DNA of 64,000 bases from an uncultured Roseicyclus sp. (GCA_947491935.1 CANLLF010000001.1:496001-560000); one strand, 5' to 3'; positions 20,492 to 32,080 are shown, numbered from the stretch's first letter. The notes: generated from the letters alone by a model not told the origin. A program made the numbers and translations.

Positions 20492-21286
20492 ATGCCAGAG
20501 ACGACATTTCCGATCGTGGATAGCCACTGCCACCTTGATTTCGATAGTCTTTCCGCGGAGTTGCCGGACGTGGTGGACCGCGCGGTCGCGGCGGGCGTCA
20601 CGCGTATGGTCACCATCTGCACCCGCCTGCGCAACGCCCCCGCCGTACAGGCCATTGCCGAGGCCCACGTGCCCGTGTTCTGGGCCGGGGGCACGCATCC
20701 CATGTCCGTCGCGGCAGAGCCGATGGCAACGCTGGACGAGCTTCTGGCCATTGCCGCCCACCCGAAATTCGTGGGCATCGGGGAGAGCGGGCTGGATTAC
20801 CACTACACCGCCGAGACCAAGGCGGTGCAGCAAGAGAGCCTGCGCCTGCATATCGAGGCCGCCCGCCAGACCGAATTGCCGCTGATCATCCATGCCCGCG
20901 ACGCCGATGATGACATGGCGCGTATCCTGACGGAGGAACACCGCGCGGGGGCCTATTCCTGCGTCATGCATTGCTTCAGCTCCGGCGCCGCGCTCGCCCA
21001 AGCCGCGCTTGATCTGGGCTTCTACCTCAGCATGTCGGGCATCGCCGCTTTCCCCAAAAGCCAACCCCTGCGCGACATCTTCGCCGCCGCCCCGGTTGAC
21101 CGGGTGCTGGTGGAAACCGACAGCCCCTACCTCGCCCCCCCACCCCATCGCGGCAAGCGCAACGAGCCTGCCTTCACCGCCCATACAGCCCGGATCGGTG
21201 CGGAGGTGTTCAGCATGAGCTATGAGGACTTCGCGCGCCAAACGTCCGCAAACTTCGACCGCCTGTTCTGGAAGGCTGCCGCCTGA
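20492..21286 (+). CDS. TatD family hydrolase
   Basis: VDSHCHLDFD, GIGESGLDYHY, HCFSSG, ETDSPYLAP. Confidence 0.93.
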   Translation: MPETTFPIVDSHCHLDFDSLSAELPDVVDRAVAAGVTRMVTICTRLRNAPAVQAIAEAHVPVFWAGGTHPMSVAAEPMATLDELLAIAAHPKFVGIGESGLDYHYTAETKAVQQESLRLHIEAARQTELPLIIHARDADDDMARILTEEHRAGAYSCVMHCFSSGAALAQAALDLGFYLSMSGIAAFPKSQPLRDIFAAAPVDRVLVETDSPYLAPPPHRGKRNEPAFTAHTARIGAEVFSMSYEDFARQTSANFDRLFWKAAA

Positions 21287-22083
21287 TGGCGGAGTTGCGG
21301 TTTACCATCCTGGGCTGCGGCTCCTCCGGCGGGGTGCCGCGCCTTGGCGGCCATTGGGGCGATTGCGACCCGTCAAACCCCAGAAACGCGCGGCGGCGCT
21401 GCTCCGTGCTGGTGGAACGCGAGACCGATAATGGCACAACCACGGTCCTGATCGACACCTCTCCCGATTTGCGCGCGCAGCTCCTGGATGCGGGGATCGG
21501 GCGGCTTGATGCGGTACTGTACACCCATTCCCACGCCGATCACGTCCACGGCCTCGATGATTTGCGGATGATCGTCTTCAACATGCGCGCGCGCCTGCCG
21601 GTCTACGCCGATGGCCCCACGCAGAACGACCTGCTCAGCCGCTTCGGCTATGCCTTCGTGCAGCCCCCCGGTTCCGCCTACCCGCCGATCCTCGATCTCT
21701 ATTCGATTGATGGCGACGTCATCATCGACGGCGCCGGCGGGCCGATCATCTTCACACCATTCGAGGTGACGCACGGAAATATCGACGCGCTTGGGTTCCG
21801 TGTGGGGGATGTCGCCTATCTGCCCGATGTCTCGGACATCCCGGAAGACGTCTGGCCGATGCTGATGGGCCTCGACACTTGGATCCTCGACGCGCTCCGC
21901 CGCTCGCCGCATCCCAGCCATTCACATCTGGACAATTCACTGCGCTGGATCGAACGCGCCGCGCCGCGCCGCGCGGTGCTCACAAACATGCATATCGATC
22001 TGGACTACGCCAGCGTCGCGGCCGAGACGCCCCCGAACGTCACCCCCGCCCATGACGGCCTGATCCTCAGATACGAGGTCTAG
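21286..22083 (+). CDS. MBL-fold metallo-hydrolase (PhnP-like)
   Basis: LGCGSSGGVPRLGG and THSHADHVHGLDD metal-binding motif; ATGA overlap with TatD gene. Confidence 0.88.
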   Translation: MAELRFTILGCGSSGGVPRLGGHWGDCDPSNPRNARRRCSVLVERETDNGTTTVLIDTSPDLRAQLLDAGIGRLDAVLYTHSHADHVHGLDDLRMIVFNMRARLPVYADGPTQNDLLSRFGYAFVQPPGSAYPPILDLYSIDGDVIIDGAGGPIIFTPFEVTHGNIDALGFRVGDVAYLPDVSDIPEDVWPMLMGLDTWILDALRRSPHPSHSHLDNSLRWIERAAPRRAVLTNMHIDLDYASVAAETPPNVTPAHDGLILRYEV

Positions 22084-23010
22084 GTGGGCGATCTTCTCGC
22101 CATCGTTCTGCCGGTCTTCCTTGTGGTGGGTGCAGGGTATCTGGCGGTCTGGCGGGATCTCTTCAAGGACAGCGCGGTCGATGGCCTGATGGTCTTCACC
22201 CAGAAGTTCGCGATCCCCTGCCTTTTGTTCACGGCCATCGCCACGCTGGATCTGAGCGCCGAATTAAACATCTGGCTGCTGATTGCCTATTACGGCGGGG
22301 CAACCGCATGTTTTGCCATTGCGATTGTGGCCGCGCGGCTCGCCTTCGGGCGCCCTTGGCCCGATTGCATCGCGATCGGCTTCGCCACACTTTTCGCCAA
22401 TTCCGTCCTTCTGGGCCTGCCGGTGACCGAGCGGGCTTTCGGCGCGGACGCGCTGGCGCCCAACTACACGATCATCGCCTTCAACGCCGCCTATTGCTAC
22501 CTGATCGGCATCACCGCGATGGAGATCGTCCGCGCGGAAGCCCGCGGCTTCAGGCTGGCCCGGACCGTAGCCAATGCCATGTTCCGCAACGCGCTGATGA
22601 TCGGGATCGGGCTGGGGTTCTTGGTCAATTTCACCGGCCTGCCGATCCCGGCAGTGATCCAAGATGCGCTGGACCTGATGATCCGCGCCGCCCTGCCCGC
22701 CGCGCTCTTCGGCCTCGGCGGCGTGCTCTACCGCTACAAGCCTGAAGGCGATGCGGGCACCATTGCGATGTTATGCACCCTGTCGCTCGTGTTGCATCCG
22801 GCGATCACCTGGTCCATCGGCAGCCTTGCGGGCCTCTCGACCGGGCAGATGCGCTCGGCGGTGCTGACGGCTGCCATGGCGCCGGGGATCAACGCCTATA
22901 TCTTCGCCGACATGTATGGGGTCGCCCGCCGCGTTGTGGCCTCAACCGTCCTGATCGGCACCGGGCTCACCGTGATCGGCGCCTCGATCTGGCTCCTGAT
23001 CCTGCCCTGA
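22084..23010 (+). CDS. AEC family (auxin efflux carrier-type) transporter
   Basis: 308 aa polytopic, two-repeat architecture; GTG start. Confidence 0.85.
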   Translation: MGDLLAIVLPVFLVVGAGYLAVWRDLFKDSAVDGLMVFTQKFAIPCLLFTAIATLDLSAELNIWLLIAYYGGATACFAIAIVAARLAFGRPWPDCIAIGFATLFANSVLLGLPVTERAFGADALAPNYTIIAFNAAYCYLIGITAMEIVRAEARGFRLARTVANAMFRNALMIGIGLGFLVNFTGLPIPAVIQDALDLMIRAALPAALFGLGGVLYRYKPEGDAGTIAMLCTLSLVLHPAITWSIGSLAGLSTGQMRSAVLTAAMAPGINAYIFADMYGVARRVVASTVLIGTGLTVIGASIWLLILP

Positions 23011-23047
23011 TCCCATCTTTGTTCCAAAGTATGCCCGCCGGAGGCCT

Positions 23048-23082
23048 CGATGCGAAAGGGGCTCGATGCCCCTTTCGCATCG
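23048..23082. repeat. Perfect intergenic hairpin, 15-bp stem
   Basis: CGATGCGAAAGGGGC - TCGAT - GCCCCTTTCGCATCG, no T-tract. Confidence 0.75.
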
Positions 23083-23203
23083 CTCCCGGGCGACGTCCCG
23101 CAGGACGGCGCAAACCCTGACATAGCGTTAACAGAACCGTTGTAACGCCTCCAAATCAGTCGCTAATAGTACCTTATCAACGTGATAACCCTGGCGGATA
23201 CGC

Positions 23204-24214
23204 TCAACTCGGGGACATCCCACGCAGCCGCTCCGAACGGCGCCGGAGCAATTCGACCACTGTCAGAAGCACGATGGAGATCGCCACAAGGATCGTCGCC
23301 GCCGCAAGGATGACGGGGCTGATCTGCTCCCGCAGGCCGGTGAACATCTGCCATGGCAGTGTCTGCTGCCCGGCGGAACCCACAAAGATCACCACCACCA
23401 CCTCATCGAACGAGGTGATGAACGCGAAGAGGCCGCCCGAGATCACACCGGGCAGGATCAGCGGCATCTGGATGCGGAAAAACGTCGTCACCGGGTTCGC
23501 ACCCAAATTCGCCGCCGCGCGGGTCAGTGAGCGGTCGAACCCCACCAGTGTGGCGGTGACAGTGATGATGACAAACGGGATGCCAAGGGCCGCGTGGGCC
23601 AGAACAACGCCCATGAACGTGCCTTGCAGACCGATGCGGCTGTAGAAGAAGTACATCCCGGCCGCCGAGATGATCAGTGGCACAATCATCGGAGAGATCA
23701 GGATTGCCATGATCGCGCCCTTGAAGGGCACGTGGCTTTGGCTCAGGCCGATCGCCGCCAGGGTCCCGAAGGACACCGACAAGAGCGTCGCCACAGGCGC
23801 AATCCGAAGTGAATTGCGCAGCGGCGTCATCCATTCTTCGCCCTCCAACCCCCAGAGCTTGCCCACGATCAAGCCGAGAATGCCGAAGATCAGGATCGGA
23901 AACAGGTTCTTGGAGCCCAAGAAGTAGAACAGCGCACTGACCGCCGCGCCAAAGCCAAGGCCCACCAGCAGGCCGGTCCACGGGTAGCCGTCTTCCCCAA
24001 AGAACGCCGTGTAATGTCTGAGCGAATAGGCGTCGGCATCGAGCGCCAGCATACCGGGCGTGAAGGTGAAGAAATCCTCGGCGTTGAAGCTGAGCGGGAT
24101 GATGATGATGATCGGCGCGATCAGGAAGAAGAAGATCAGCCCGCAGATCACCCGGAACCCGTAGAACCACGCGCGCTGCCCAAAGGTCGCATAGGGAGGA
24201 AGTTTGGTGTCCAT
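23204..24214 (-). CDS. ABC transporter permease (PotC-like)
   Basis: Permease EAA-like loop (RAAANLGANPVTTFFRIQMPLILPGVISGGLFAFITSFDE). Confidence 0.88.
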   Translation of the reverse strand: MDTKLPPYATFGQRAWFYGFRVICGLIFFFLIAPIIIIIPLSFNAEDFFTFTPGMLALDADAYSLRHYTAFFGEDGYPWTGLLVGLGFGAAVSALFYFLGSKNLFPILIFGILGLIVGKLWGLEGEEWMTPLRNSLRIAPVATLLSVSFGTLAAIGLSQSHVPFKGAIMAILISPMIVPLIISAAGMYFFYSRIGLQGTFMGVVLAHAALGIPFVIITVTATLVGFDRSLTRAAANLGANPVTTFFRIQMPLILPGVISGGLFAFITSFDEVVVVIFVGSAGQQTLPWQMFTGLREQISPVILAAATILVAISIVLLTVVELLRRRSERLRGMSPS

Positions 24215-24220
24215 GTCTGC

Positions 24221-25840
24221 TTATCCCAGCTTCACGTTGTCGATGCCCACGATCCGGTCGTAGACCCAGTAGAGCACCAGCACGAGTGCCAGCAGGATCG
24301 TGCCCAGGGCCGCGGCGAGGCCCCAGTTGAGCGAGCTGGAAATGTGATACGCGATCCGGTTGGAGATGAACGTCCCCGTCCGTCCGCCCACCAGTTCCGG
24401 TGTGATGTAATAGCCAATGGCCAGGATGAAGACGAGGATACAGCCCGCCCCGATCCCCGGGATGCTCTGCGGGAAATAGACCCGGCGGAACGCGGTGAAA
24501 TTCGTGGCGCCCAGGCTCTTGGCCGCCCGCACATAGGAGGGCGGGATCGTCTTCATGACCGAGAACAGCGGCAGGATCATGAACGGCAGCAGGATATGCG
24601 TCATCGCGATGATCGTTCCAAGCTGATTGTTGATCAGCGCAAGCCGGGCGTCATCGGCGACAAGGCCGATCCAAACCAGCAGATCATTGATCACACCTTG
24701 CTGTTGCAGCAGCACCTTCCACGCGCTCGTCCGCACGAGAAGCGAGGTCCAGAACGGCAGCAGCACAAGGATCAGCAGAAGGTTCGAGGTGCGCGCCGGC
24801 AGGTTCGACAGCAGATAAGCAATCGGATAGCCCAACAGCACGCACATGAGCGTAATGGCCATCGACATGAAGATCGTGCGGTTGAACAGCAGCAGATATA
24901 CCCGCTGTTCCGGTGGTTGGCGTTCCACCCCGTCAGGTGTCAGCTGCAGGTCAATCGCCGACAGGAAATAGCCCGCCGTATAGGGGTCGGAGAACGCTTC
25001 GATCGTGGCCCACACCTCGGTATCCAGCCAATCGTCGTTGATATCGGCAAAGGCTTCGCGCGGTGTCATCCCCTCGAAATCGGGCACGGCGGCCGCCGCC
25101 TCGGCCAACAGATCAGCCATCAGGCCATCATAGCCGCTGACATCCCCGGTGCTCAGATCCCTATAGAGCGCAAGGTAGACGGTGTTCCACGGCTCCTCGG
25201 CAACCGGGTTGTCGTCATCCTCGGATTGCACGGTGCGCGCGAATGACCGGTAGGCGTCTGACGTCTCGGGCAGGACCTCTTGAATGGCAACACTCAGCCG
25301 AAACAGAAGCCCGGCACCGTCGACATCATCCGCCGACTGCGCCTCGACCCAATCCGGCGCCCCCATCAGGGCGGCCCATGTTTCGGGCTCTTCCCATGCT
25401 GGGTTCAGGTCATGGAACTGATCGGCATAATCTTCGCCAATATCGTCGACCCCACGCCCCGATTGGCGGAACAGCGACGAGATACCGGTCGTCTCGTAAT
25501 TCAGGCGGCTGCCCAGGCGCGTATGGTTGCGCCGCTCGGCAGCTTCCATGAAATCGTAAGCCAGCGCCGCATATACATCCTCGGACGGAACCCCCTCGGC
25601 ATCCCAGCCCTCCAGCTCCACCACGGTGCGCGGAAGCGTCTCCGACACGATCTGGTTCTCGACCGAGCGGAACAGCATATCCACGATCGGCGCGATGAAG
25701 GTGATCAGGATGAACAACAAAAGCGGCGCGATCAGCATCAGCGCCCGCAATTTCTGCGCCCGCAGCGCCCGGGACAGCGACCGCTTCAGCGGTGTGCCAT
25801 CGGCGGCAAGGACGGGGCCATCTTGGGTGGCGTCGCTCAT
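24221..25840 (-). CDS. ABC transporter permease (PotB-like) with long periplasmic insertion
   Basis: 539 aa; C-terminal permease domain (YVRAAKSLGATNFTAFRRVYFPQSIPGIGAGCILVFILAIGYYITPELVGG); about 250 aa hydrophilic segment between TM1 and TM2. Confidence 0.88.
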   Translation of the reverse strand: MSDATQDGPVLAADGTPLKRSLSRALRAQKLRALMLIAPLLLFILITFIAPIVDMLFRSVENQIVSETLPRTVVELEGWDAEGVPSEDVYAALAYDFMEAAERRNHTRLGSRLNYETTGISSLFRQSGRGVDDIGEDYADQFHDLNPAWEEPETWAALMGAPDWVEAQSADDVDGAGLLFRLSVAIQEVLPETSDAYRSFARTVQSEDDDNPVAEEPWNTVYLALYRDLSTGDVSGYDGLMADLLAEAAAAVPDFEGMTPREAFADINDDWLDTEVWATIEAFSDPYTAGYFLSAIDLQLTPDGVERQPPEQRVYLLLFNRTIFMSMAITLMCVLLGYPIAYLLSNLPARTSNLLLILVLLPFWTSLLVRTSAWKVLLQQQGVINDLLVWIGLVADDARLALINNQLGTIIAMTHILLPFMILPLFSVMKTIPPSYVRAAKSLGATNFTAFRRVYFPQSIPGIGAGCILVFILAIGYYITPELVGGRTGTFISNRIAYHISSSLNWGLAAALGTILLALVLVLYWVYDRIVGIDNVKLG

Positions 25841-26128
25841 CTACACACCCTCAACGACAAGAATGACGCTGTCGGCGGTGCGGCGGCGGATTTCGGCAAC
25901 CTCTTGATATTCGGGGTCGTTGTATGCGGCCAAGGCAGCCTCGTAGCTTTCGAATTCGAAGACGACGTGGCGCTGGAAGGTCTGTCCTTCCAGAATCTCG
26001 GATTTCCCGCCCCGCACAATAGGCTTCGCGCCGTGGCCGAGCAGGATCGGCGTGTCCTTCTCGACGTATTCCTTATACGCCTCGGGATCGTTCACCGTGA
26101 TATGGCCGATGATGTAGCCTTTGGGCAT
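25841..26128 (-). CDS. DUF1330 domain-containing protein
   Basis: MPKGYIIGHITVNDPEAYKEYVEKDTPILLGHGAKPIVRGG; start at 26128 preferred over 26170. Confidence 0.85.
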   Translation of the reverse strand: MPKGYIIGHITVNDPEAYKEYVEKDTPILLGHGAKPIVRGGKSEILEGQTFQRHVVFEFESYEAALAAYNDPEYQEVAEIRRRTADSVILVVEGV

Positions 26129-26155
26129 GGGGGCCGCCTTCGTCGTTTTGGGATG

Positions 26156-26182
26156 GGCGGGCCGATGCACGCGGCCCGCCCG
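26156..26182 (-). other. Stem-loop between the substrate-binding protein and DUF1330 genes
   Basis: GGGCGGGCC / GGCCCGCCC, perfect 9-bp stem, 9-nt loop. Confidence 0.55.
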
Positions 26183-26229
26183 TTGATCTGTGCCGCAGGG
26201 CGGGGATCACCCCGCCGCTGCGTCAAGCC

Positions 26230-27345
26230 TTACTGGGCCAGCCACGCCTGGAAGCGAGCGTCCAGATCGTCGCGGTAATCGGCCCACCATTCGTAGTTGA
26301 ACAGGAAGGTCCGCTCGGCATTGGCCGGGTCGGTCGGCATGTGCGGCGCCATGTCGATGCCCAGATCCGCGTGCTGACCCACCAGCGGTGCGGAGGATGC
26401 ACGTGCCGGACCGTAGGAGATGTACTGCGACTGGTCCGCCAGACGCTGGGTGTCCGTGGCAAAGCGCACGAAGTCCAGAACACGGGCCAGACGATCCTCG
26501 GGCAGGCCCTCGGGGATGATCCAACCGTCAAGGTCGAACACCTGCGCGTCCCACAGCATGGCGACGGGCTGATCCTGCTCTTCGATCAGGCTGAACAGGC
26601 GGCCGTTATAGGTCGAGCCCATGACAACTTCGCCATCGGCCAGAAGCTGCGGCGTGTCCGCACCTGCGTTCCACCACACGGTCTGGTCCTGAATGGTGTC
26701 GAGCATGGCGAAGGCCTGATCGATGCCTTCCTCAGTCTCCAGAACGTCATAGACGTCTTCCATCGCCACGCCGTCACAGATCAGCGCCCATTCCAGGTTG
26801 CCGATCGGGCGGCGCTCCAGCGACCGCTGGCCGGGGAAGTTTTCGAGATCGAAGATCGCGCAGATGTCGGACGGCGTGTTGCCGTTCCACTCATCCACAT
26901 CTGTGCGGTAGCCGACGGTCGTGGAATACACGATCTGCGGGATGAAGCAGTCGGACACGATCAGATCGCCGAAATCATCGGTCGGCGAGGAGCCGTCATC
27001 GCCCGGCGCGAGGATTTCATCGTGGTCGATTTCCATCGCCAGGCCTTCGTCGCACAGACGGATGGCGTCAGCGGCCACAACGTCCACGAGGTCCCAGGTG
27101 ATGTTGCCGGCCTCATTCATGGCGCGCAGGCGGGCCACGGCTTCGGCCGAGCTTTCGTCCCAGATGATTTCCAGGCCGTCATGCATTTCGGCGTAGGGTT
27201 CGGAATAGGCGCGCTGCTGGCTCACCTGATAGGCGCCGCCCCAGCTCACCAGTGTCATGGATCCGGCCATGTGGCCGTCGGCCATCGCGCCGGTTGCGGC
27301 AAGGCTTGCGCCGGTTGTCAGGAGCATAAGGCTCTTGAGATTCAT
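26230..27345 (-). CDS. ABC transporter substrate-binding protein (PotD-like)
   Basis: Signal peptide MNLKSLMLLTTGASLAATGAMADGHM; extracellular solute-binding fold; adjacent permease and ATPase genes. Confidence 0.88.
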   Translation of the reverse strand: MNLKSLMLLTTGASLAATGAMADGHMAGSMTLVSWGGAYQVSQQRAYSEPYAEMHDGLEIIWDESSAEAVARLRAMNEAGNITWDLVDVVAADAIRLCDEGLAMEIDHDEILAPGDDGSSPTDDFGDLIVSDCFIPQIVYSTTVGYRTDVDEWNGNTPSDICAIFDLENFPGQRSLERRPIGNLEWALICDGVAMEDVYDVLETEEGIDQAFAMLDTIQDQTVWWNAGADTPQLLADGEVVMGSTYNGRLFSLIEEQDQPVAMLWDAQVFDLDGWIIPEGLPEDRLARVLDFVRFATDTQRLADQSQYISYGPARASSAPLVGQHADLGIDMAPHMPTDPANAERTFLFNYEWWADYRDDLDARFQAWLAQ

Positions 27346-27416
27346 GTGGTCTCTCCTTGTTAAGACTTCGGGTTTCCCGTGGCTTGTTGGCCCTCGCCCG
27401 GCGACGGGCGTGGGCA

Positions 27417-28514
<1,098 letters not shown>

Positions 28515-28840
28515 ACCTCACTCCCCTGTTGTCCATGTGCTGGTGTCACCCGCCCGAGGGACGGGGCCCGCACTTAATACTGCGGAGACTACGCGCGCTT
28601 TGAACTGGTTTTCAACCGCGCGACCTGCCGCATCCCCAATCAAATGCCTATTGGCCAGATTTTTGGGCCATTTGCGACGATTTTCCGGTCAGTCGCGCCA
28701 AATTGCGGCGATCTGGCTAATTCTTGTCTGTCGGTGATACATCGCGTAACGCTGCGAGCAGGAGTTGTGACCACGTTGAAGGACGGCCCCCTGCCCCAAA
28801 TTCTGTTCAGCTTTGCAATCAGGCACGCGGTGTGGTGAGC

Positions 28841-30586
28841 ATGTCGGAGCCTCAGCCCCCCACACGCGTTCTGTTTCGCCGTCTTTGGTCGGAGCATATT
28901 CGCCAATACTGGCCGATCCTTGCCGTCGCCGTTGCATTGATGAGCCTGGAGGGTGCTGCCATCGGCGCCTTTGCATGGCTGGTGCGGCCGCTCTTTGACA
29001 CGCTCTTTACCTCCGGATCGATGGACGGCGTGACGTGGGTCGCCTTCGCTGTCGGCGGCCTGTTCTTGCTGCGGGCAACGGCGGGCTTCTTGCAACGTAT
29101 CCTTGTTGTCGGGGTCGGCCTGAAGGTTGTGACGGGCCTGCAGGCGCGACTGGTGCAACATCTGTTGTCGCTGGATATGCGGTTCTTTCAGGGCAACCCG
29201 CCCGGTGCGCTGATCGAACGGGTGCGGGGCGACACACAGGCCCTGCAATCGGTCTCATCCGCCGTCTTGATGTCGCTCGGGCGGGATAGCGTCACGCTGG
29301 TGTCACTGCTGACGGTCATGTTGGTCACTGATTGGCGCTGGACGCTGTTTGCGCTGGTGGGCGTCCCGCTTTTGATCCTGCCGCTTCTTGCGGTTCAGGC
29401 CTTCATCCGTCGGACGGCCTACCGGGCGCGGATCGCCGCGTCGCGCCTGTCCACTCGGCTCGACGAGATGTTCCACGGCGTGCAGACCATCAAGCTCAAC
29501 CGGCTTGAAGCGTCCGAACACCATCGGTTCCGCGACGAAATCCGCCTCTTCGTGCGCCCGTCGATCCAGGCCCAGATCGGCGTTGCCGCCAACCCGGCCA
29601 TGGTGGATATCATCGCGGCGCTCGGCTTTGTTGCCGTTCTCTATATCGGCGGCCAGGACATCATCGATGGCGAAAAGACCCTCGGTGAATTCATGTCGTT
29701 CTTCACCGCCCTTGGCCTATTGTTCGAGCCCTTGCGCCGTCTGTCTTCCATCGCGGGCCAACTCCAGACGGCCAGCGCCTCGCTTGAGCGCATCTATTCG
29801 GTCTTCGGCACAGCACCGACGATCCTGTCGCCCGGAACGCCCAAGCCACTCGCCCCGGGCGATATCCGGTTCGACGCAGTCGAGTTCGCCTATGACGACG
29901 CTCCGGTTCTGCGGGAGCTGAGCTTCACGGCCAAAGCGGGTGAGACGACGGCGCTGGTCGGTGCATCGGGAGCCGGAAAGACCACGGTCTTTGCCCTTCT
30001 GACCCGCCTGATCGATCCACAATCCGGGCGCGTGGAGATCGGTGGCGTGTCAGTGGAGGATCTGGATCTGGAGCAACTGCGCGATACGATCGCGGTGGTG
30101 GGCCAGGAAACGGCGTTATTTGACGAAAGCATCGCCGCCAATATCCAGATGGGCGATCTGACCGCCAACCGAGAAGCGGTTGAGCAGGCGGCGCGGAATG
30201 CCTCCGTGCACGATTTTGCGGATCATTTTCCGGGCGGGTTGGACACCGCCGTTGGGCCGCGCGGCTCGGCCCTGTCGGGGGGGCAACGCCAGCGCGTGGC
30301 CATCGCGCGGGCCATGTTGAAATCTGCGCCGATCCTGCTGCTGGATGAGCCGACCTCCGCGCTGGACGCGAAATCCGAGAAACTGGTGGGCGCAGCCCTT
30401 GACCGGCTTGCCGAAAACCGCACGACAATCGTGATTGCCCACCGCCTGTCGACGATCCGCGCCGCTCACAAGATCGTGGTGATGGAGGCCGGGCGCGTTG
30501 TCGAGGAAGGTACCCATGATGAATTGCTGGCGCGCAGTGGCGCCTATGCACGGCTGTATCAATTGCAGATCAGTGGCGAGGAATAG
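28841..30586 (+). CDS. ABC transporter ATP-binding protein/permease (MsbA-like exporter)
   Basis: TM domain plus NBD with [34 protein letters not shown]. Confidence 0.93.
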   Translation: MSEPQPPTRVLFRRLWSEHIRQYWPILAVAVALMSLEGAAIGAFAWLVRPLFDTLFTSGSMDGVTWVAFAVGGLFLLRATAGFLQRILVVGVGLKVVTGLQARLVQHLLSLDMRFFQGNPPGALIERVRGDTQALQSVSSAVLMSLGRDSVTLVSLLTVMLVTDWRWTLFALVGVPLLILPLLAVQAFIRRTAYRARIAASRLSTRLDEMFHGVQTIKLNRLEASEHHRFRDEIRLFVRPSIQAQIGVAANPAMVDIIAALGFVAVLYIGGQDIIDGEKTLGEFMSFFTALGLLFEPLRRLSSIAGQLQTASASLERIYSVFGTAPTILSPGTPKPLAPGDIRFDAVEFAYDDAPVLRELSFTAKAGETTALVGASGAGKTTVFALLTRLIDPQSGRVEIGGVSVEDLDLEQLRDTIAVVGQETALFDESIAANIQMGDLTANREAVEQAARNASVHDFADHFPGGLDTAVGPRGSALSGGQRQRVAIARAMLKSAPILLLDEPTSALDAKSEKLVGAALDRLAENRTTIVIAHRLSTIRAAHKIVVMEAGRVVEEGTHDELLARSGAYARLYQLQISGEE

Positions 30587-32036
30587 CGCCCACAGCCAGC
30601 GTGTCCGATACCGATTTCAGCGCCGGATAAAGTTGCCGATAGGCCACCAATCGCGCCGCATCCGGCCCCTGCCCCGACGGCTCGAACCACGTCGACACGT
30701 CGGGCTTACGCGCTACGTCGGCCGCTGATCCGCCCCCACTCGCCATCTGCGCCAATCTCGCCGCGCCAAGCGCCGGGCCGACATCCGCGGCATCGCTGCG
30801 CCCGATGGGGACGTCGATCACGTCGGCAATCATCTGCAGGAGCAGATCGCTGCGCGTGCCGCCACCAATCGCCAGCAGTTTTTCCGGCCGTGTGCCCGCC
30901 GCCGCTAGCGCCTCCACGGCATCGGCAAAGCTGAACGCAATCGCCTCGACCACCGCGCGCATCAGGCTGCCGGGGGTGGTATCTTCGCCCAGGCCCCAGA
31001 ACCCGGCGCGGATATCCGCATCGCCATGGGGCGTGCGCTCACCGGTCAGATAGGGCAGGAAGAGGGGTCCCGCCGGGGCCTCCGCCGCCTCCGCAAGCAT
31101 CTCGGCAATCGGTCGGCGCAACATCTCGGCCAGCCACGCCATGGGACGCGCGCCGTTCAGCATGCAGGCCATCTGAAACCATAGATCCGGCAAGGTGTGG
31201 GCATAGGCGTGGACAAGGCTTTCGGGGTTGGGCCGGTAGCTATCGGTTGTCACGAAGACCTGCCCCGAGGTGCCGAGCGACACGAACCCGTCCCGCGCAC
31301 CGATTGCACCAATCCCGATGGCCCCCGCCGCCGCATCCCCGGCGCCAGCGGCGACCGGTAAGCCAGCGGGCACGCCCAGATCGGCCGCTGTTTCGGGCAG
31401 CAGATGCCCGGCAATCGTATTCCCCGCGCGGATGTCCGGCAGCCAATCCAGCTTGGTCGCGCTGATCTCGCACAACCTCTCGGACCATGTGGCGCTGGCC
31501 TGGTCCAGCCAATGGGTTCCCGCCGCATCCGATGGATCGGTTACACATTCGCCGTGCAGCCGAAACCCGATGTAATCCTTTGGCAGCAGCACCTTGTGAA
31601 TACGCGCGTGGTCACCCGGCACGTGGCGTTCCATCCAAAGCAGTTTCGGCGCAGTGAAGCCCGGCATGGGCGGCACGCCCGCCAGATATCCCACCTCTGG
31701 TTCTCTCTCGATCATCAGGCCGCATTCGGGCGCGGAGCGTCCATCGTTCCACAAGATCGCCGGACGGATCGGGCGCATATCTGCATCCAGAATGACCGCG
31801 CCGTGCATCTGGCCAGAGAGGCCAATCGCGCGCACCTGATCCCGCAGATCTGACGGCACGTCCCCGAGCGCCCGTTTCAAAGCGTTGTACCACGCCTGCG
31901 GGTCCTGCTCGCTCGCGCCTGCGAAGGGATGTTGAGAGGTCAGTGGCGCATCAAAGCTGTCCACCACATGTCCGACCCCATCGATCAGACACAGCTTCAC
32001 CGCGGAGGTGCCGATATCAATTCCCAAGTAGAGCAT
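30570..32036 (-). CDS. xylB: Xylulokinase
   Basis: MLYLGIDIGTSAVK, QMHGAVILD, GAGDAAAGAIGIGA, LLAIGGGTRSDLLLQMIADV (FGGY family). Confidence 0.92.
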   Translation of the reverse strand: MLYLGIDIGTSAVKLCLIDGVGHVVDSFDAPLTSQHPFAGASEQDPQAWYNALKRALGDVPSDLRDQVRAIGLSGQMHGAVILDADMRPIRPAILWNDGRSAPECGLMIEREPEVGYLAGVPPMPGFTAPKLLWMERHVPGDHARIHKVLLPKDYIGFRLHGECVTDPSDAAGTHWLDQASATWSERLCEISATKLDWLPDIRAGNTIAGHLLPETAADLGVPAGLPVAAGAGDAAAGAIGIGAIGARDGFVSLGTSGQVFVTTDSYRPNPESLVHAYAHTLPDLWFQMACMLNGARPMAWLAEMLRRPIAEMLAEAAEAPAGPLFLPYLTGERTPHGDADIRAGFWGLGEDTTPGSLMRAVVEAIAFSFADAVEALAAAGTRPEKLLAIGGGTRSDLLLQMIADVIDVPIGRSDAADVGPALGAARLAQMASGGGSAADVARKPDVSTWFEPSGQGPDAARLVAYRQLYPALKSVSDTLAVGAIPRH

Positions 32037-32080
32037 ACGCGGCACCTTTCCCAATCTCACATCCCTGCGGACAGGTCAGA

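Noticed and set aside
28640-28740. Inverted 7-mers (GCCAGAT...ATCTGGC) upstream of the MsbA-like gene as a possible sRNA or operator
   Set aside because: Arms short and widely spaced; not distinguishable from chance
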